NCBI GenBank assembly: GCA_024235095.1
Contig: JACKNC010000001.1
Span: 2,732,501 to 2,796,500, forward strand
Direction of reading: 5' to 3'
DNA length: 64,000 nt
From: Gammaproteobacteria bacterium
GTDB lineage: Bacteria; Pseudomonadota; Gammaproteobacteria; Competibacterales; Competibacteraceae
The notes beneath the pieces are model-generated. The model was not told the origin of the DNA and did no database searches. It saw nothing but the letters and a program-made list of their open reading frames with translations. Numbering within the stretch: position 1 is the stretch's first letter; each line of letters starts with the position of its first letter. Shown here one piece after another: positions 24,316 through 32,836 of this stretch. Made by a program: the position numbers and the translations under genes.

Positions 24316-25947
24316 TCAGGTGATCACCGTTGGCTCGTTCCGCCCAGTGCGCTCACGAATGCCAGCGAGACTGTTGGCAATATTGATCAACTCCGCCAGC
24401 GCCTGTTGGGTGTCCAGCTCATGCTTGGCGGGATCAGGTTCATAAGCCTCAATGTAAACCCGCAGTGTGGCCCCTTCAGTGCCGGTGCCGGACAGGCGGT
24501 AAACAATCCGCGATCCATCCTTAAAACCGATCCGGATGCCCTGCTTTTCGCTGACGCTCTCGTCAATCGGATCAACGTAACGGAAATCGTCGGCGTAATC
24601 GACAGTATAGGAGCCGAGTTGCTGACCGGGCAAAGTTGCGCTCGCGGCGCGCAAAGCATCGACCAGGCCGTTGGCGGCGGCGCTGTCTACGGCTTCGTAG
24701 TCATGGCGGGTGTAGTAGTTGCGCCCATAGGTCCGCCAGTGTTCGCACACGATCTCGGCCACTGACTGCTGGCGCTCGGCCAGAATGTTGAGCCAGAACA
24801 AGACCGCCCACAGGCCATCTTTCTCGCGCACATGGTCGGAGCCGGTGCCAAAGCTCTCCTCGCCGCACAGCGTAATCTTGCCAGCGTCGAGCAGATTGCC
24901 GAAGAATTTCCAGCCAGTTGGCGTTTCGTAGCAGTTCAATCCCAGTTTGGCAGCGACCCGATCGGCGGCCTGACTGGTGGGCATGGAACGGGCGACGCCA
25001 CTGAGATGAGCGCGATAGCCGGGAGCCAATGTCGCATTCGCCAGGATCACCGCCAGACTGTCGCTGGGCGTAACGAAGAAATGCCGGCCCAGGACCATGT
25101 TACGGTCGCCATCGCCATCCGAGGCTGCGCCAAAGTCTGGCGCATCCGGCCCAAACAGGTAATCAGCCAGTTCCTTGGCGTACACCAGATTGGGATCGGG
25201 ATGGCCATGACCGAAGTCTTCCAGCGGTATGCCGTTGATCACGGTCCCTGCTGGAGCGCCCAAACGGTTCTCGATGATCTCGCGGGCGTAGGGACCGGTT
25301 ACGGCATGCATGGCGTCGAAGCGCATCCGGAAACCGGACTGGAACAGGGCGCGGATTTTGTCGAAATCGAACAAATTTTCCATCAAATCCGCATAGTCGC
25401 TGACGGAATCCACGATATCCACTTGCATGTCGCCGACAAAGGTTGTGCCAATCTTGTCCAAGTCAATATCGGGGGTGCCCAGGATATGATAGCGATTAAT
25501 ATGCAGGCTGGCGGTGTAGATGGCTTCGGTCACCTTTTCCGGTGCAGGTCCACCATTTGGAGTGTTGAATTTAATGCCGAAATCCTCGTCCGGCCCTCCC
25601 GGATTATGGCTGGCGGACAGGATCAGTCCACCCCGGGCGTTGTGCTTGCGGATCATATGAGAAACCGCCGGGGTCGAGAAAATGCCGCCTTGACCCAGCA
25701 GCACCCGGGCGCAACCATTCGCAGCGGCGATGCGCAGGATAATCTGGATCGCTTGCCGGTTATAGTAGCGGCCATCTCCGCCAACGACCAGTGGCGCTTC
25801 TTCTAGCTCGCGCTGGGTGTCGAAAACACACTGCACGAAATTTTCCAGATAATTCGGTTTCTGGAAAACCTTAACTTTCTTGCGCAGTCCCGAGGTGCCG
25901 GGCTTTTGATCTTTGAAGGGCTGGGTGACGATGGTTTCGACGCTCAT
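24316..25947 (-). CDS. pgm: Phosphoglucomutase (alpha-D-glucose phosphate-specific)
   Basis: This 543-residue alpha-phosphohexomutase interconverts glucose-1-phosphate and glucose-6-phosphate, linking glycolysis to glycogen and nucleotide-sugar synthesis. Its phosphoserine lies in 'LSASHNPGG', metal ligands in 'ASDGDGDRNMVLG', sugar-binding residues in 'CGEESFGTGSDH', and the phosphate-binding loop in 'RLSGTGTEGATLR'. The 'PFKDQKPGTSGLRKKV' start is typical of the eukaryote-like PGM1 subgroup, which also occurs in proteobacteria. SD gaggag precedes the ATG. Confidence 0.95.
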   Translation of the reverse strand: MSVETIVTQPFKDQKPGTSGLRKKVKVFQKPNYLENFVQCVFDTQRELEEAPLVVGGDGRYYNRQAIQIILRIAAANGCARVLLGQGGIFSTPAVSHMIRKHNARGGLILSASHNPGGPDEDFGIKFNTPNGGPAPEKVTEAIYTASLHINRYHILGTPDIDLDKIGTTFVGDMQVDIVDSVSDYADLMENLFDFDKIRALFQSGFRMRFDAMHAVTGPYAREIIENRLGAPAGTVINGIPLEDFGHGHPDPNLVYAKELADYLFGPDAPDFGAASDGDGDRNMVLGRHFFVTPSDSLAVILANATLAPGYRAHLSGVARSMPTSQAADRVAAKLGLNCYETPTGWKFFGNLLDAGKITLCGEESFGTGSDHVREKDGLWAVLFWLNILAERQQSVAEIVCEHWRTYGRNYYTRHDYEAVDSAAANGLVDALRAASATLPGQQLGSYTVDYADDFRYVDPIDESVSEKQGIRIGFKDGSRIVYRLSGTGTEGATLRVYIEAYEPDPAKHELDTQQALAELINIANSLAGIRERTGRNEPTVIT

Positions 25948-26166
25948 GATGCGGGGTTCTCCTCGGTTTTGCTGGAATCTATTAAGGGTATTATGCGCCG
26001 CTTGGCGTCAGGATTGAAACCAGGTTGTCTTGCGATCAGCGCTCTCCTGACCAAATTCCTCGCCATGCAGACGGTGCTTGGTGCTTATTGACTTTAATAA
26101 TTAAATTTTAATACTGAGCCTGTATCCAAAGAGAAGCCAGGGGGAATTTCAGGCCGAGCGCCGCCC

Positions 26167-27117
26167 TTAGTCAGCGACGCGCAGAACAATTTTGCCGCGC
26201 GCGTGCCCTCCCTGGCTGATGACATGGGCTTGACGCACTTGCTTGAGCGGCAATACGGTATGGATAATTGGCTTTATGCGTCCTTCGTCAATTAACCGGG
26301 CGATGGCGGTCAGTTGCTCGCCGCTGGGCTTAATAAACACGAAGGCGCTGCGCACGCGGTGCTTGACGGCGATCGCTTCCGGCGGCGGGTCCACCACGGA
26401 CACCAGGATGCCGCCGGGTTTCAACACCGGCCAGGAACGCTCCTGCGTATCGCCGCCGATGGTGTCGAACACCACATCTACGTTTTTGACGACCTCTTCG
26501 AAGGGAACTTGCGTATAGTCGATGAACTGATCCGCGCCCAATTGCGTCACCAGTCCGGTATTCATTGCTGAAGCTGTGGCAATGACACGAGCGCCCAGCG
26601 CCTTGGCCAGTTGCACCGCCAGGCTGCCGACGCCGCCGGCCGCGGCGTGGATCAACACGGTTTGACCGGCCTGCAACTGGGCGGCGTCTACCAGCGACTG
26701 CCAGGCGGTTAAGGCCGTCAGCGGCACGGCGGCGGCGTGGACATGATCCAGTGTGGCCGGTTTGCGAGCCGCTTCGCTGGCCTTGACGGCGATGAACTCG
26801 GCATAAGCGCCGTCACGTTCAATATCCGGGCGAGCATACACCGCATCGCCAATGGCAAACTCATTGACTGCGGCGCCAAGGGCTACGACCTCACCGGACA
26901 CATCCCAGCCCAGGGTCAACGGCAGGGTATGATGGAGGATGTTTTGCAACCAACCCTCGCGGATTTTCCAGTCCACGGGATTGACCGCCGCCGCCTGGAC
27001 CTTAATCAGTAGATCATCCGGGTTGAGCGAAGGCAGGGGGACATCCTCTTCATAGTGCAGCATCTCGGGACCGCCATAGGTATGGATGCGCACAGCATGC
27101 ATGGTAGTGGGCGTCAT
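26167..27117 (-). CDS. NADPH:quinone-oxidoreductase-like MDR protein (zinc-free)
   Basis: This 316-residue medium-chain dehydrogenase/reductase is of the quinone oxidoreductase type. The N-terminal GroES-like domain has 'VKVQAAAVNPVDWKIREG'. The cofactor fold has 'VLIHAAAGGVGSLAVQLAKALGARVIATAS', the AAxGGVG form that favours NADPH. The catalytic and structural zinc cysteines are absent. 'GRIKPIIHTVLPLKQVRQAH' near the end is common in this family. The substrate is unknown. It is transcribed toward pgm with a 219-bp gap, probably as its own unit. Confidence 0.88.
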   Translation of the reverse strand: MTPTTMHAVRIHTYGGPEMLHYEEDVPLPSLNPDDLLIKVQAAAVNPVDWKIREGWLQNILHHTLPLTLGWDVSGEVVALGAAVNEFAIGDAVYARPDIERDGAYAEFIAVKASEAARKPATLDHVHAAAVPLTALTAWQSLVDAAQLQAGQTVLIHAAAGGVGSLAVQLAKALGARVIATASAMNTGLVTQLGADQFIDYTQVPFEEVVKNVDVVFDTIGGDTQERSWPVLKPGGILVSVVDPPPEAIAVKHRVRSAFVFIKPSGEQLTAIARLIDEGRIKPIIHTVLPLKQVRQAHVISQGGHARGKIVLRVAD

Positions 27118-27156
27118 TCAGGCATCGCTCCATGGGTTTTGATTTGCGAAAAACTA

Positions 27157-27789
27157 CTACTTCAACACACTTTCCAAAACTTTCCAGACATTTTCCAGAA
27201 TCCGGGGTTGTCCCTCGGCGCGCGGGTGTAAGCCATCGTCCTGAATCAGCGCCGGATTGCCTGCAACGCCATCCAGCATAAAAGGAATTAAGAGGATAGC
27301 GTAACGCTGCGCCAGTTCGCCAAAGGTCGCCTGAAACTTTTGCGTGTACAGAGGGCCATAATTCGGCGGAATGCGCATTTCGGCCAGGAGCGCCTGGGCG
27401 CCCGCTTGTTGCGAAAGTTCGATCATCTGCGCCAGATTATGGTTCATGACCATCGGCGGTTGTCCGCGCAGTCCATCGTTTGCGCCGAGTTCCAAAATGA
27501 TTAAAGCGGGGCGGTGCCGTTCCAGCGCCGCTGGCAACCGGCTGAGACCCCCGCTGGTCGTATCGCCGCTGATGCTGGCGTTGACGACTTGGTGTGGATA
27601 GCCGCGCTCCGCCAACCGGCGTTGCAACAAACTCACCCAGCCCTGTTCAGCCGGAATGCCATAGGCAGCGCTCAGGCTGTCACCGAATACCAGAATAACC
27701 GGCGCTTCAGCGTGAACCGGAGCCATGCACAAGACCGCCAGCCATAACAGCGCAACTGGAAACCAACGTGAGCAATTCGTCTTTTTCAT
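27157..27789 (-). CDS. tesA: Periplasmic GDSL esterase TesA (thioesterase I / lysophospholipase L1)
   Basis: This SGNH hydrolase of 210 residues hydrolyses acyl-CoA, arylesters and lysophospholipids in the periplasm. A signal peptide covers residues 1-27 ('MKKTNCSRWF', core, ending 'HAEA'). Block I Ser is in 'FGDSLSAAYG', block II 'ISGDTTSGGL', block III 'LGANDGLRG' and block V 'DGLHP'. The frame is open 26 codons further upstream, but the lysine-rich ATG at 27789 gives a proper signal peptide. It diverges from ybbA with only 17 bp between the start codons, the same tesA/ybbA pairing as in E. coli. Confidence 0.94.
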   Translation of the reverse strand: MKKTNCSRWFPVALLWLAVLCMAPVHAEAPVILVFGDSLSAAYGIPAEQGWVSLLQRRLAERGYPHQVVNASISGDTTSGGLSRLPAALERHRPALIILELGANDGLRGQPPMVMNHNLAQMIELSQQAGAQALLAEMRIPPNYGPLYTQKFQATFGELAQRYAILLIPFMLDGVAGNPALIQDDGLHPRAEGQPRILENVWKVLESVLK

Positions 27790-27806
27790 CTGTGGAGAGC
27801 CTGGCC

Positions 27807-28559
27807 ATGCGTATGGATCATGATTCGGAAGCGGGCAGTGGCGTAAACGTAGCCGCCCGGTCGACATCGGACAACCCGGTCGCTGAGACGATTATTCGAG
27901 TTGAAGACCTGGGCAAACAGGTAACCAGCCCGGAAGGTCCATTGACCATCCTTGACGCTCTTCATTTTAACATTTTCAAAGGCGAAAGCGTCGCGGTGGT
28001 CGGCGCATCCGGGTCGGGCAAGTCGACGCTGCTCGGGCTGCTTGCCGGTCTGGATGCCCCGACGCAGGGCCGAGTGTGGCTGGCGGGGGTGAATTTAAAC
28101 AGTCTGGATGAAGATGGGCGCGCTTTATTGCGGGCGCAGCGAGTGGGCTTTGTATTCCAGTCCTTTCAATTGCTGACCGGACTGACCGCCCTGGAAAATA
28201 TCATGCTACCGCTGGAGCTGGCCGGACAAGCCGATGCCCGCCAGCAGGCGCTGGAGTTGCTGGAACGGGTTGGATTACAGGCCCGCGCCCGGCATTATCC
28301 CTCGCAGCTGTCAGGAGGCGAACAGCAACGGGTGGCCATCGCCCGCGCTTTCGCCGGTCGTCCCGATGTGTTGTTTGCTGATGAACCGACCGGTAATCTC
28401 GATCAAAAGACTGGTCATCGCATCATCGAATTGCTGTTCGCCCTCAATCGCGAACAGGGCGCGACCCTGGTGCTGGTCACGCATGATCAGGAACTGGCGG
28501 CATATTGCGACCGGGTGCTGGAACTGGATGATGGACGAATGCGTGAACCGGAAGGATAG
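27807..28559 (+). CDS. ybbA: ABC transporter ATP-binding protein YbbA (LolD-like)
   Basis: This 250-residue ATPase has Walker A 'GASGSGKSTLLGLL', Q-loop 'FVFQSFQLL', signature 'LSGGEQQRVAIARA', Walker B 'VLFADEPTGNLD' and H-loop 'VTHD'. The ATG at 27807 has SD ggagag 8 nt upstream; a GTG at 27768 would run into tesA. In most genomes ybbA is followed by the FtsX-like permease ybbP, but here the next gene is an HD-GYP protein. The N-terminal 35 residues before the ATPase fold are longer than in E. coli. Confidence 0.93.
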   Translation: MRMDHDSEAGSGVNVAARSTSDNPVAETIIRVEDLGKQVTSPEGPLTILDALHFNIFKGESVAVVGASGSGKSTLLGLLAGLDAPTQGRVWLAGVNLNSLDEDGRALLRAQRVGFVFQSFQLLTGLTALENIMLPLELAGQADARQQALELLERVGLQARARHYPSQLSGGEQQRVAIARAFAGRPDVLFADEPTGNLDQKTGHRIIELLFALNREQGATLVLVTHDQELAAYCDRVLELDDGRMREPEG

Positions 28560-28652
28560 GGCTAGTGAGAGGTTGTCGAAAACTCGGTTCTCGTTTTATC
28601 AAAGACTTATTGCTTAAATCAATCATTTTGACAACACCGGGAGAGCCTTCTG

Positions 28653-31646
28653 ATGAGTTCGCGCGCCGCATCCAGCCTTCCCCGCCAACTTCCGCTACAT
28701 ATTCATATCGCGACCTTGTTTATTGCTTTGATCCTGTTACTCGGTGGAGCGGTCATCTGGAATAGCTATGTCAAGACGACCCATCTGATGCTGCATACCG
28801 CCGATGAGCGCTTTAAGCGAATCGCCGACCGTACTGCTCAGCAACTCCACAACTTGTTCACTCCCGTCGCAATCGCGGTCGACCTGCTGGCCTGGCAACA
28901 ACTGGCGCTGGCAACATCACTGGAAGAGCGATTGCATAGTCTTCCTTACTTGCGTGAAATCCTGCTGCAATCCGAGCATCTGTCCGCCCTGTTCATCGGC
29001 TATGATGACGGGGATTTCTTTCTGCTGCGTCCATTGCCGGTCAACTCGCCACTCCGTGCTGCATTCGACGCCCCAGAATCGGCCCACTACCTAGTGCAGA
29101 GCGTGGAGCGCGCCGCGGTGGGCGCGGCGATCGGAACCTTCCTGTTCTACGATGCCCGGTTAAACCTGCTACGCCGCGATGCTCGACCTGATTACGTTTT
29201 CGATCCGCGTGAGCGACCTTGGCGCCAATTAGCGCTTGGCCGAACCGGCCGGGTCTATACCGAACCCTATCTGTTCTTCACCACCCGTGAGGTTGGCGCG
29301 ACCCTGGCCCGGCGCACCGCAACAGGCGCGGCGGTGGTTGGCGCTGATCTCACTTTGCATGAAATTTCCACCGTGCTGGCCGCCAGCCGCTTTCTGCCTG
29401 GCGCCCAACTGGCGCTGTTCGATGACCGTTATCAGGTCATTGCTTATCCGGAGCCGGAACGACTCCTTTATCGGGTCAAGGGGCAAGAACCACGCTTGGC
29501 TCTTCTGTCCGAACTCAAAGAACCGGTGTTGACTGATCTGGAAAATGACCTGCGCGATCCCAGCAAACGCCCAGCACAACTCCAATCGGATGGCTTTGAA
29601 CTGGAAAGCGCCGGTCAGACCTGGCGCGGACAGGTCAAAACCCTAATCACTCAGGATGGTAAGCCGCTCTATCTGGCGGTGGCCGTACCCCAAAGTGAGT
29701 TATTGGCGGACGCCGTGCGCATCCGCAATCAATCGGTGCTAATCGCGGCCGGTCTGGTGCTGATGGCGTTGCCAATCACTTGGTTACTGGCGCGGCGCAT
29801 CGCCCGACACCTGAAAAATCTGGTGGGAGAGACCGCGCATATCCGCCACTTTCAGTTCCAGGAACCAATCGCCGTGCGCTCCATCATTACTGAGGTCAAC
29901 CAACTGGCCGAGGCCATGTCGCTGATGAAGTCCACTATTCGCCGCTTTCTGGACATCAGCGCGGCGCTGGCGGCGGAACAGCACTTTGAGCGCTTGCTGG
30001 ACCGGGTGTTGGCCGAAACCCTGGCGCTGGCCCAGGCGGATGCCGGTCTGCTGTTACTGGTCAGTGACGATGAACGCGAATTGCAACCTGCAGCAGCCCG
30101 GTTACGCGATGAGACCCATCCAATCAATATAACCCGGTTTACGGCGCTACCGTTGGCCGACCCGATGCCACACCCACTGATCCAGGAGATTCACGCCACG
30201 GCTCCGCAAATTCGCCCGCTAACAGCCAGTGAACCGCTGACTGATTATCTTGCGCCGTTGACCGGTTCACTGACGGAGCGCGCCGGCCAGTTGATTATCG
30301 TGCCGTTGCGCAATCGTCAGGAGGAGCCGGTTGGCATGCTGGCGCTGTTGAAGTTCCAGTCAGCCGATGCCAGTGATGGCGTTTCCCCGGAATTACTAGC
30401 GTTCATCGCCGCTCTGTCCGGCGCTTCGGCGGTTTCCATCGAAAATCAGAGGTTGTTGCACGCCCAGAAAAACCTGTTTGAAGCCTTCATTCGCTTGTTA
30501 GCCGACGCCATTGACGCCAAGAGTCCCTACACCGGTGGTCACTGCGCCCGAGTGCCGGAACTGACCAAATTGCTGGCGCAAGCGGCTTGCACCGCTCAAG
30601 AGGGACCGTTTTGCAGCTTTTCCCTGAGCGCAGTGGAATGGGAGGAACTGCATGTTGCCTGTTGGCTGCACGATTGCGGCAAGATCACGACCCCCGAGTA
30701 CGTGGTGGACAAGGCCACCAAGCTGGAGACGATCCATGATCGGATTCACGAAGTGCGCATGCGTTTCGAGGTGCTCAAACGCGATGCCGAGATCGCCTGC
30801 TGGCGGCAGATCGCCGCGAGTGGCGATGCCGAATCCCTACAGGCGGATCTACAGAGGCAATGGCAGACGCTGGACGAAGAATTTGCATTCATCGCCGGAT
30901 GCAATCAGGGCGGCGAGTTCATGGGGCCGGAACAGGTCGCCCGGGTCAGGCAGATCGCAGAACGAACCTGGCTGCGCACTCTCGACGACCGATTGGGATT
31001 GTCGCATGAGGAACTGACCCGGAAGGAACACGCGCCTGCTCAGCCATTGCCCGTTGTTGAACCACTCCTAGCGGATAAGCCCGAACACCGTTTCGCTCGC
31101 GGTCCGCAGGATTGCATCGAGCCGAATAATCCCTGGGGATTTCGGTTAAGCATGCCAGAATGGCTGTACGATCGAGGGGAATTGCACAGTCTGTGCATCA
31201 GTCGTGGCACCCTGACCGGAGAAGAACGCTACAAGATCAACGAACATATCGTGCAGACGATCATCATGCTGTCGCGACTGCCCTTTCCCAAGCCTTTGCG
31301 GCGGGTGCCGGAAATCGCCGGAGGCCATCATGAAAAAATGGACGGGACCGGTTATCCCAAGCGCCTGCATCGCGAGCAGATGAGCCTGCCGGCGCGGATG
31401 ATGGCGATTGCCGATATCTTCGAGGCGCTGACCGCGATCGACCGGCCCTACAAATCAGGGAAAACCCTGTCCGAGTCGTTACAAATCATGGCCCGGATGC
31501 GCGATGAACAGCACATTGACACGGCATTGTTCGAGTTATTCCTGCGCTCTGGCGTTTACCGCCAATACGCCGAACGCTTCCTGCAACCCGGACAGATTGA
31601 TGAGGTGCACATCGAAGATTATCTGGCTAGGGAAAGAGAGGAATAA
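28653..31646 (+). CDS. Membrane HD-GYP phosphodiesterase with periplasmic sensor, HAMP and GAF
   Basis: This 997-residue protein probably hydrolyses cyclic di-GMP. TM1 is at about residues 17-36, a double-Cache-type periplasmic domain follows to about 355, TM2 spans about 361-382, then come HAMP and a GAF domain (about 437-600). The HD-GYP domain starts near 612: 'KSPYTGGHCARVPELTKLLA', metal pair in 'CWLHDCGKITTPEYVVDKATKL', and the GYP signature 'HHEKMDGTGYPKRL' near residue 891. About 215 residues separate HD from HHE, far more than the roughly 60 of compact HD-GYP domains; the extra part contains a Trp/Cys-bearing helical insertion. Catalytic residues look intact. It probably starts its own transcript. 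Confidence 0.92.
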   Translation: MSSRAASSLPRQLPLHIHIATLFIALILLLGGAVIWNSYVKTTHLMLHTADERFKRIADRTAQQLHNLFTPVAIAVDLLAWQQLALATSLEERLHSLPYLREILLQSEHLSALFIGYDDGDFFLLRPLPVNSPLRAAFDAPESAHYLVQSVERAAVGAAIGTFLFYDARLNLLRRDARPDYVFDPRERPWRQLALGRTGRVYTEPYLFFTTREVGATLARRTATGAAVVGADLTLHEISTVLAASRFLPGAQLALFDDRYQVIAYPEPERLLYRVKGQEPRLALLSELKEPVLTDLENDLRDPSKRPAQLQSDGFELESAGQTWRGQVKTLITQDGKPLYLAVAVPQSELLADAVRIRNQSVLIAAGLVLMALPITWLLARRIARHLKNLVGETAHIRHFQFQEPIAVRSIITEVNQLAEAMSLMKSTIRRFLDISAALAAEQHFERLLDRVLAETLALAQADAGLLLLVSDDERELQPAAARLRDETHPINITRFTALPLADPMPHPLIQEIHATAPQIRPLTASEPLTDYLAPLTGSLTERAGQLIIVPLRNRQEEPVGMLALLKFQSADASDGVSPELLAFIAALSGASAVSIENQRLLHAQKNLFEAFIRLLADAIDAKSPYTGGHCARVPELTKLLAQAACTAQEGPFCSFSLSAVEWEELHVACWLHDCGKITTPEYVVDKATKLETIHDRIHEVRMRFEVLKRDAEIACWRQIAASGDAESLQADLQRQWQTLDEEFAFIAGCNQGGEFMGPEQVARVRQIAERTWLRTLDDRLGLSHEELTRKEHAPAQPLPVVEPLLADKPEHRFARGPQDCIEPNNPWGFRLSMPEWLYDRGELHSLCISRGTLTGEERYKINEHIVQTIIMLSRLPFPKPLRRVPEIAGGHHEKMDGTGYPKRLHREQMSLPARMMAIADIFEALTAIDRPYKSGKTLSESLQIMARMRDEQHIDTALFELFLRSGVYRQYAERFLQPGQIDEVHIEDYLAREREE

Positions 31647-31781
31647 ACGTGGATCGGTTTTTCGGTTGCGGTTTAGCCTATCGCCCACAGCGATCTTGAA
31701 CGATCGATTCTGTCATTCGGGTCTGCATGATGTATATTTGAATGGTCGAACATGATCCGCCAAACATCAGGAGCATTCGCC

Positions 31782-31982
31782 ATGAAACCCTACCTTATCA
31801 TCGTGGAAGATCCCAGTTCCGATAAATTGCTTAATGTCGCAATGATCCAGGCTGACAGCGAGCAACAGGCAGAGACTCAAGCCCGACAACTCTTTCCCAA
31901 CCTGCCCGAACAGGATCTTTGTGTGTACGATGTCCATGAATTGAATCACGACTATCCTGATGGCTGGACCTATCAGGATTAA
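31782..31982 (+). CDS. Small hypothetical protein, 66 residues
   Basis: This is a compact acidic protein starting 'MKPYLIIVEDPSSDKLLNV' with alternating strands and a Gln/Ala helix ('EQQAETQARQLF'). SD aggag sits 8 nt before this ATG; an earlier in-frame ATG at 31752 lacks one. It has no signal peptide. It lies 135 bp after the HD-GYP gene and 75 bp before the next coiled-coil gene on the same strand, so co-transcription is possible. I do not recognise the family. Confidence 0.6.
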   Translation: MKPYLIIVEDPSSDKLLNVAMIQADSEQQAETQARQLFPNLPEQDLCVYDVHELNHDYPDGWTYQD

Positions 31983-32056
31983 ATGTTTTTCCTCCGGTCA
32001 GCGGCGTTTATGACCGGTCCAGGCGATTCATTGAGTAACCAATAGAGAGTTGCTGC

Positions 32057-32824
32057 ATGGATACCCCCATCGCTGAAACCGAAGACAACGCCGCGGCTGG
32101 TATGTCCTATGTTTTGAAGGAGGAAGCCCAACTTGCGCAGATCTGGACTGCCCAGGATCAAACCGAACACGAACGCATTATCCGGGAAATCGTTGACCGA
32201 TTCAGTGGCGTGCGCCAGCATCTTGAAGGGATACGCGCCCGCGCTGATACTGCGTGGGAGCGGTTTATTACCCTGACCCTGGAGCGCATACTCTCGGACC
32301 ATCTTCGTAAATTTCTCGATGAGATCGGGGACGAGATGCAAACCGTGACCCAGCAGCTGACCGAGGTCGATTGCGAGATGGACCGGATTCGGGCGCGGAT
32401 TTACGACCGGCGGCGCGTACTGGCGGAGAAGATGACTTTACTGGAGTCATTGGCGCATCGCACCTCGACCCAGAACCATTTGGGCATGATGCTGGCTCGG
32501 GTCGAGGGGTTGGAAGCTTATCTACTAGGCAGAAAGGATGTACCCGTACAATCCTACGACCTGCATTATAAGCGGCATACCAATGCGCCGGGTGATCTGT
32601 TGTACCTGCGGGTGCGGTTATTGACGACGCGCATTGCCATCGTCGCTGCTAACCGCAGCCGGTACCTGGGCGAACTCGATACCGGGCTGACCGAATCGTT
32701 GCTCGAGGTTGAGCACCTCAAGATCAATCTGGCGGCGTTTACCGCACGGATCGAATGCATGAGCGAAATGTCCCGCTATTGGCTGGCCTATCTCGATATT
32801 GCCACGGAAAACCCCGATTCCTAA
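32057..32824 (+). CDS. Hypothetical helical/coiled-coil protein
   Basis: This 255-residue soluble protein is almost entirely helical, with two long charged heptad stretches (residues about 60-130 and 185-245) rich in Arg/Glu/Leu. It has no signal peptide, membrane segment or catalytic motif that I can name. It follows the small 66-residue gene and the HD-GYP gene, and is convergent with serA (12-bp gap). A structural or adaptor role would fit, but nothing in the sequence proves one. Confidence 0.65.
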   Translation: MDTPIAETEDNAAAGMSYVLKEEAQLAQIWTAQDQTEHERIIREIVDRFSGVRQHLEGIRARADTAWERFITLTLERILSDHLRKFLDEIGDEMQTVTQQLTEVDCEMDRIRARIYDRRRVLAEKMTLLESLAHRTSTQNHLGMMLARVEGLEAYLLGRKDVPVQSYDLHYKRHTNAPGDLLYLRVRLLTTRIAIVAANRSRYLGELDTGLTESLLEVEHLKINLAAFTARIECMSEMSRYWLAYLDIATENPDS

Positions 32825-32836
32825 AGACTGCTCTGC

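Noticed and set aside
24832..25806. Plus-strand open frame of 324 codons over pgm
   Set aside because: It is antisense to phosphoglucomutase with all motifs intact; no family resemblance was seen in the frame.
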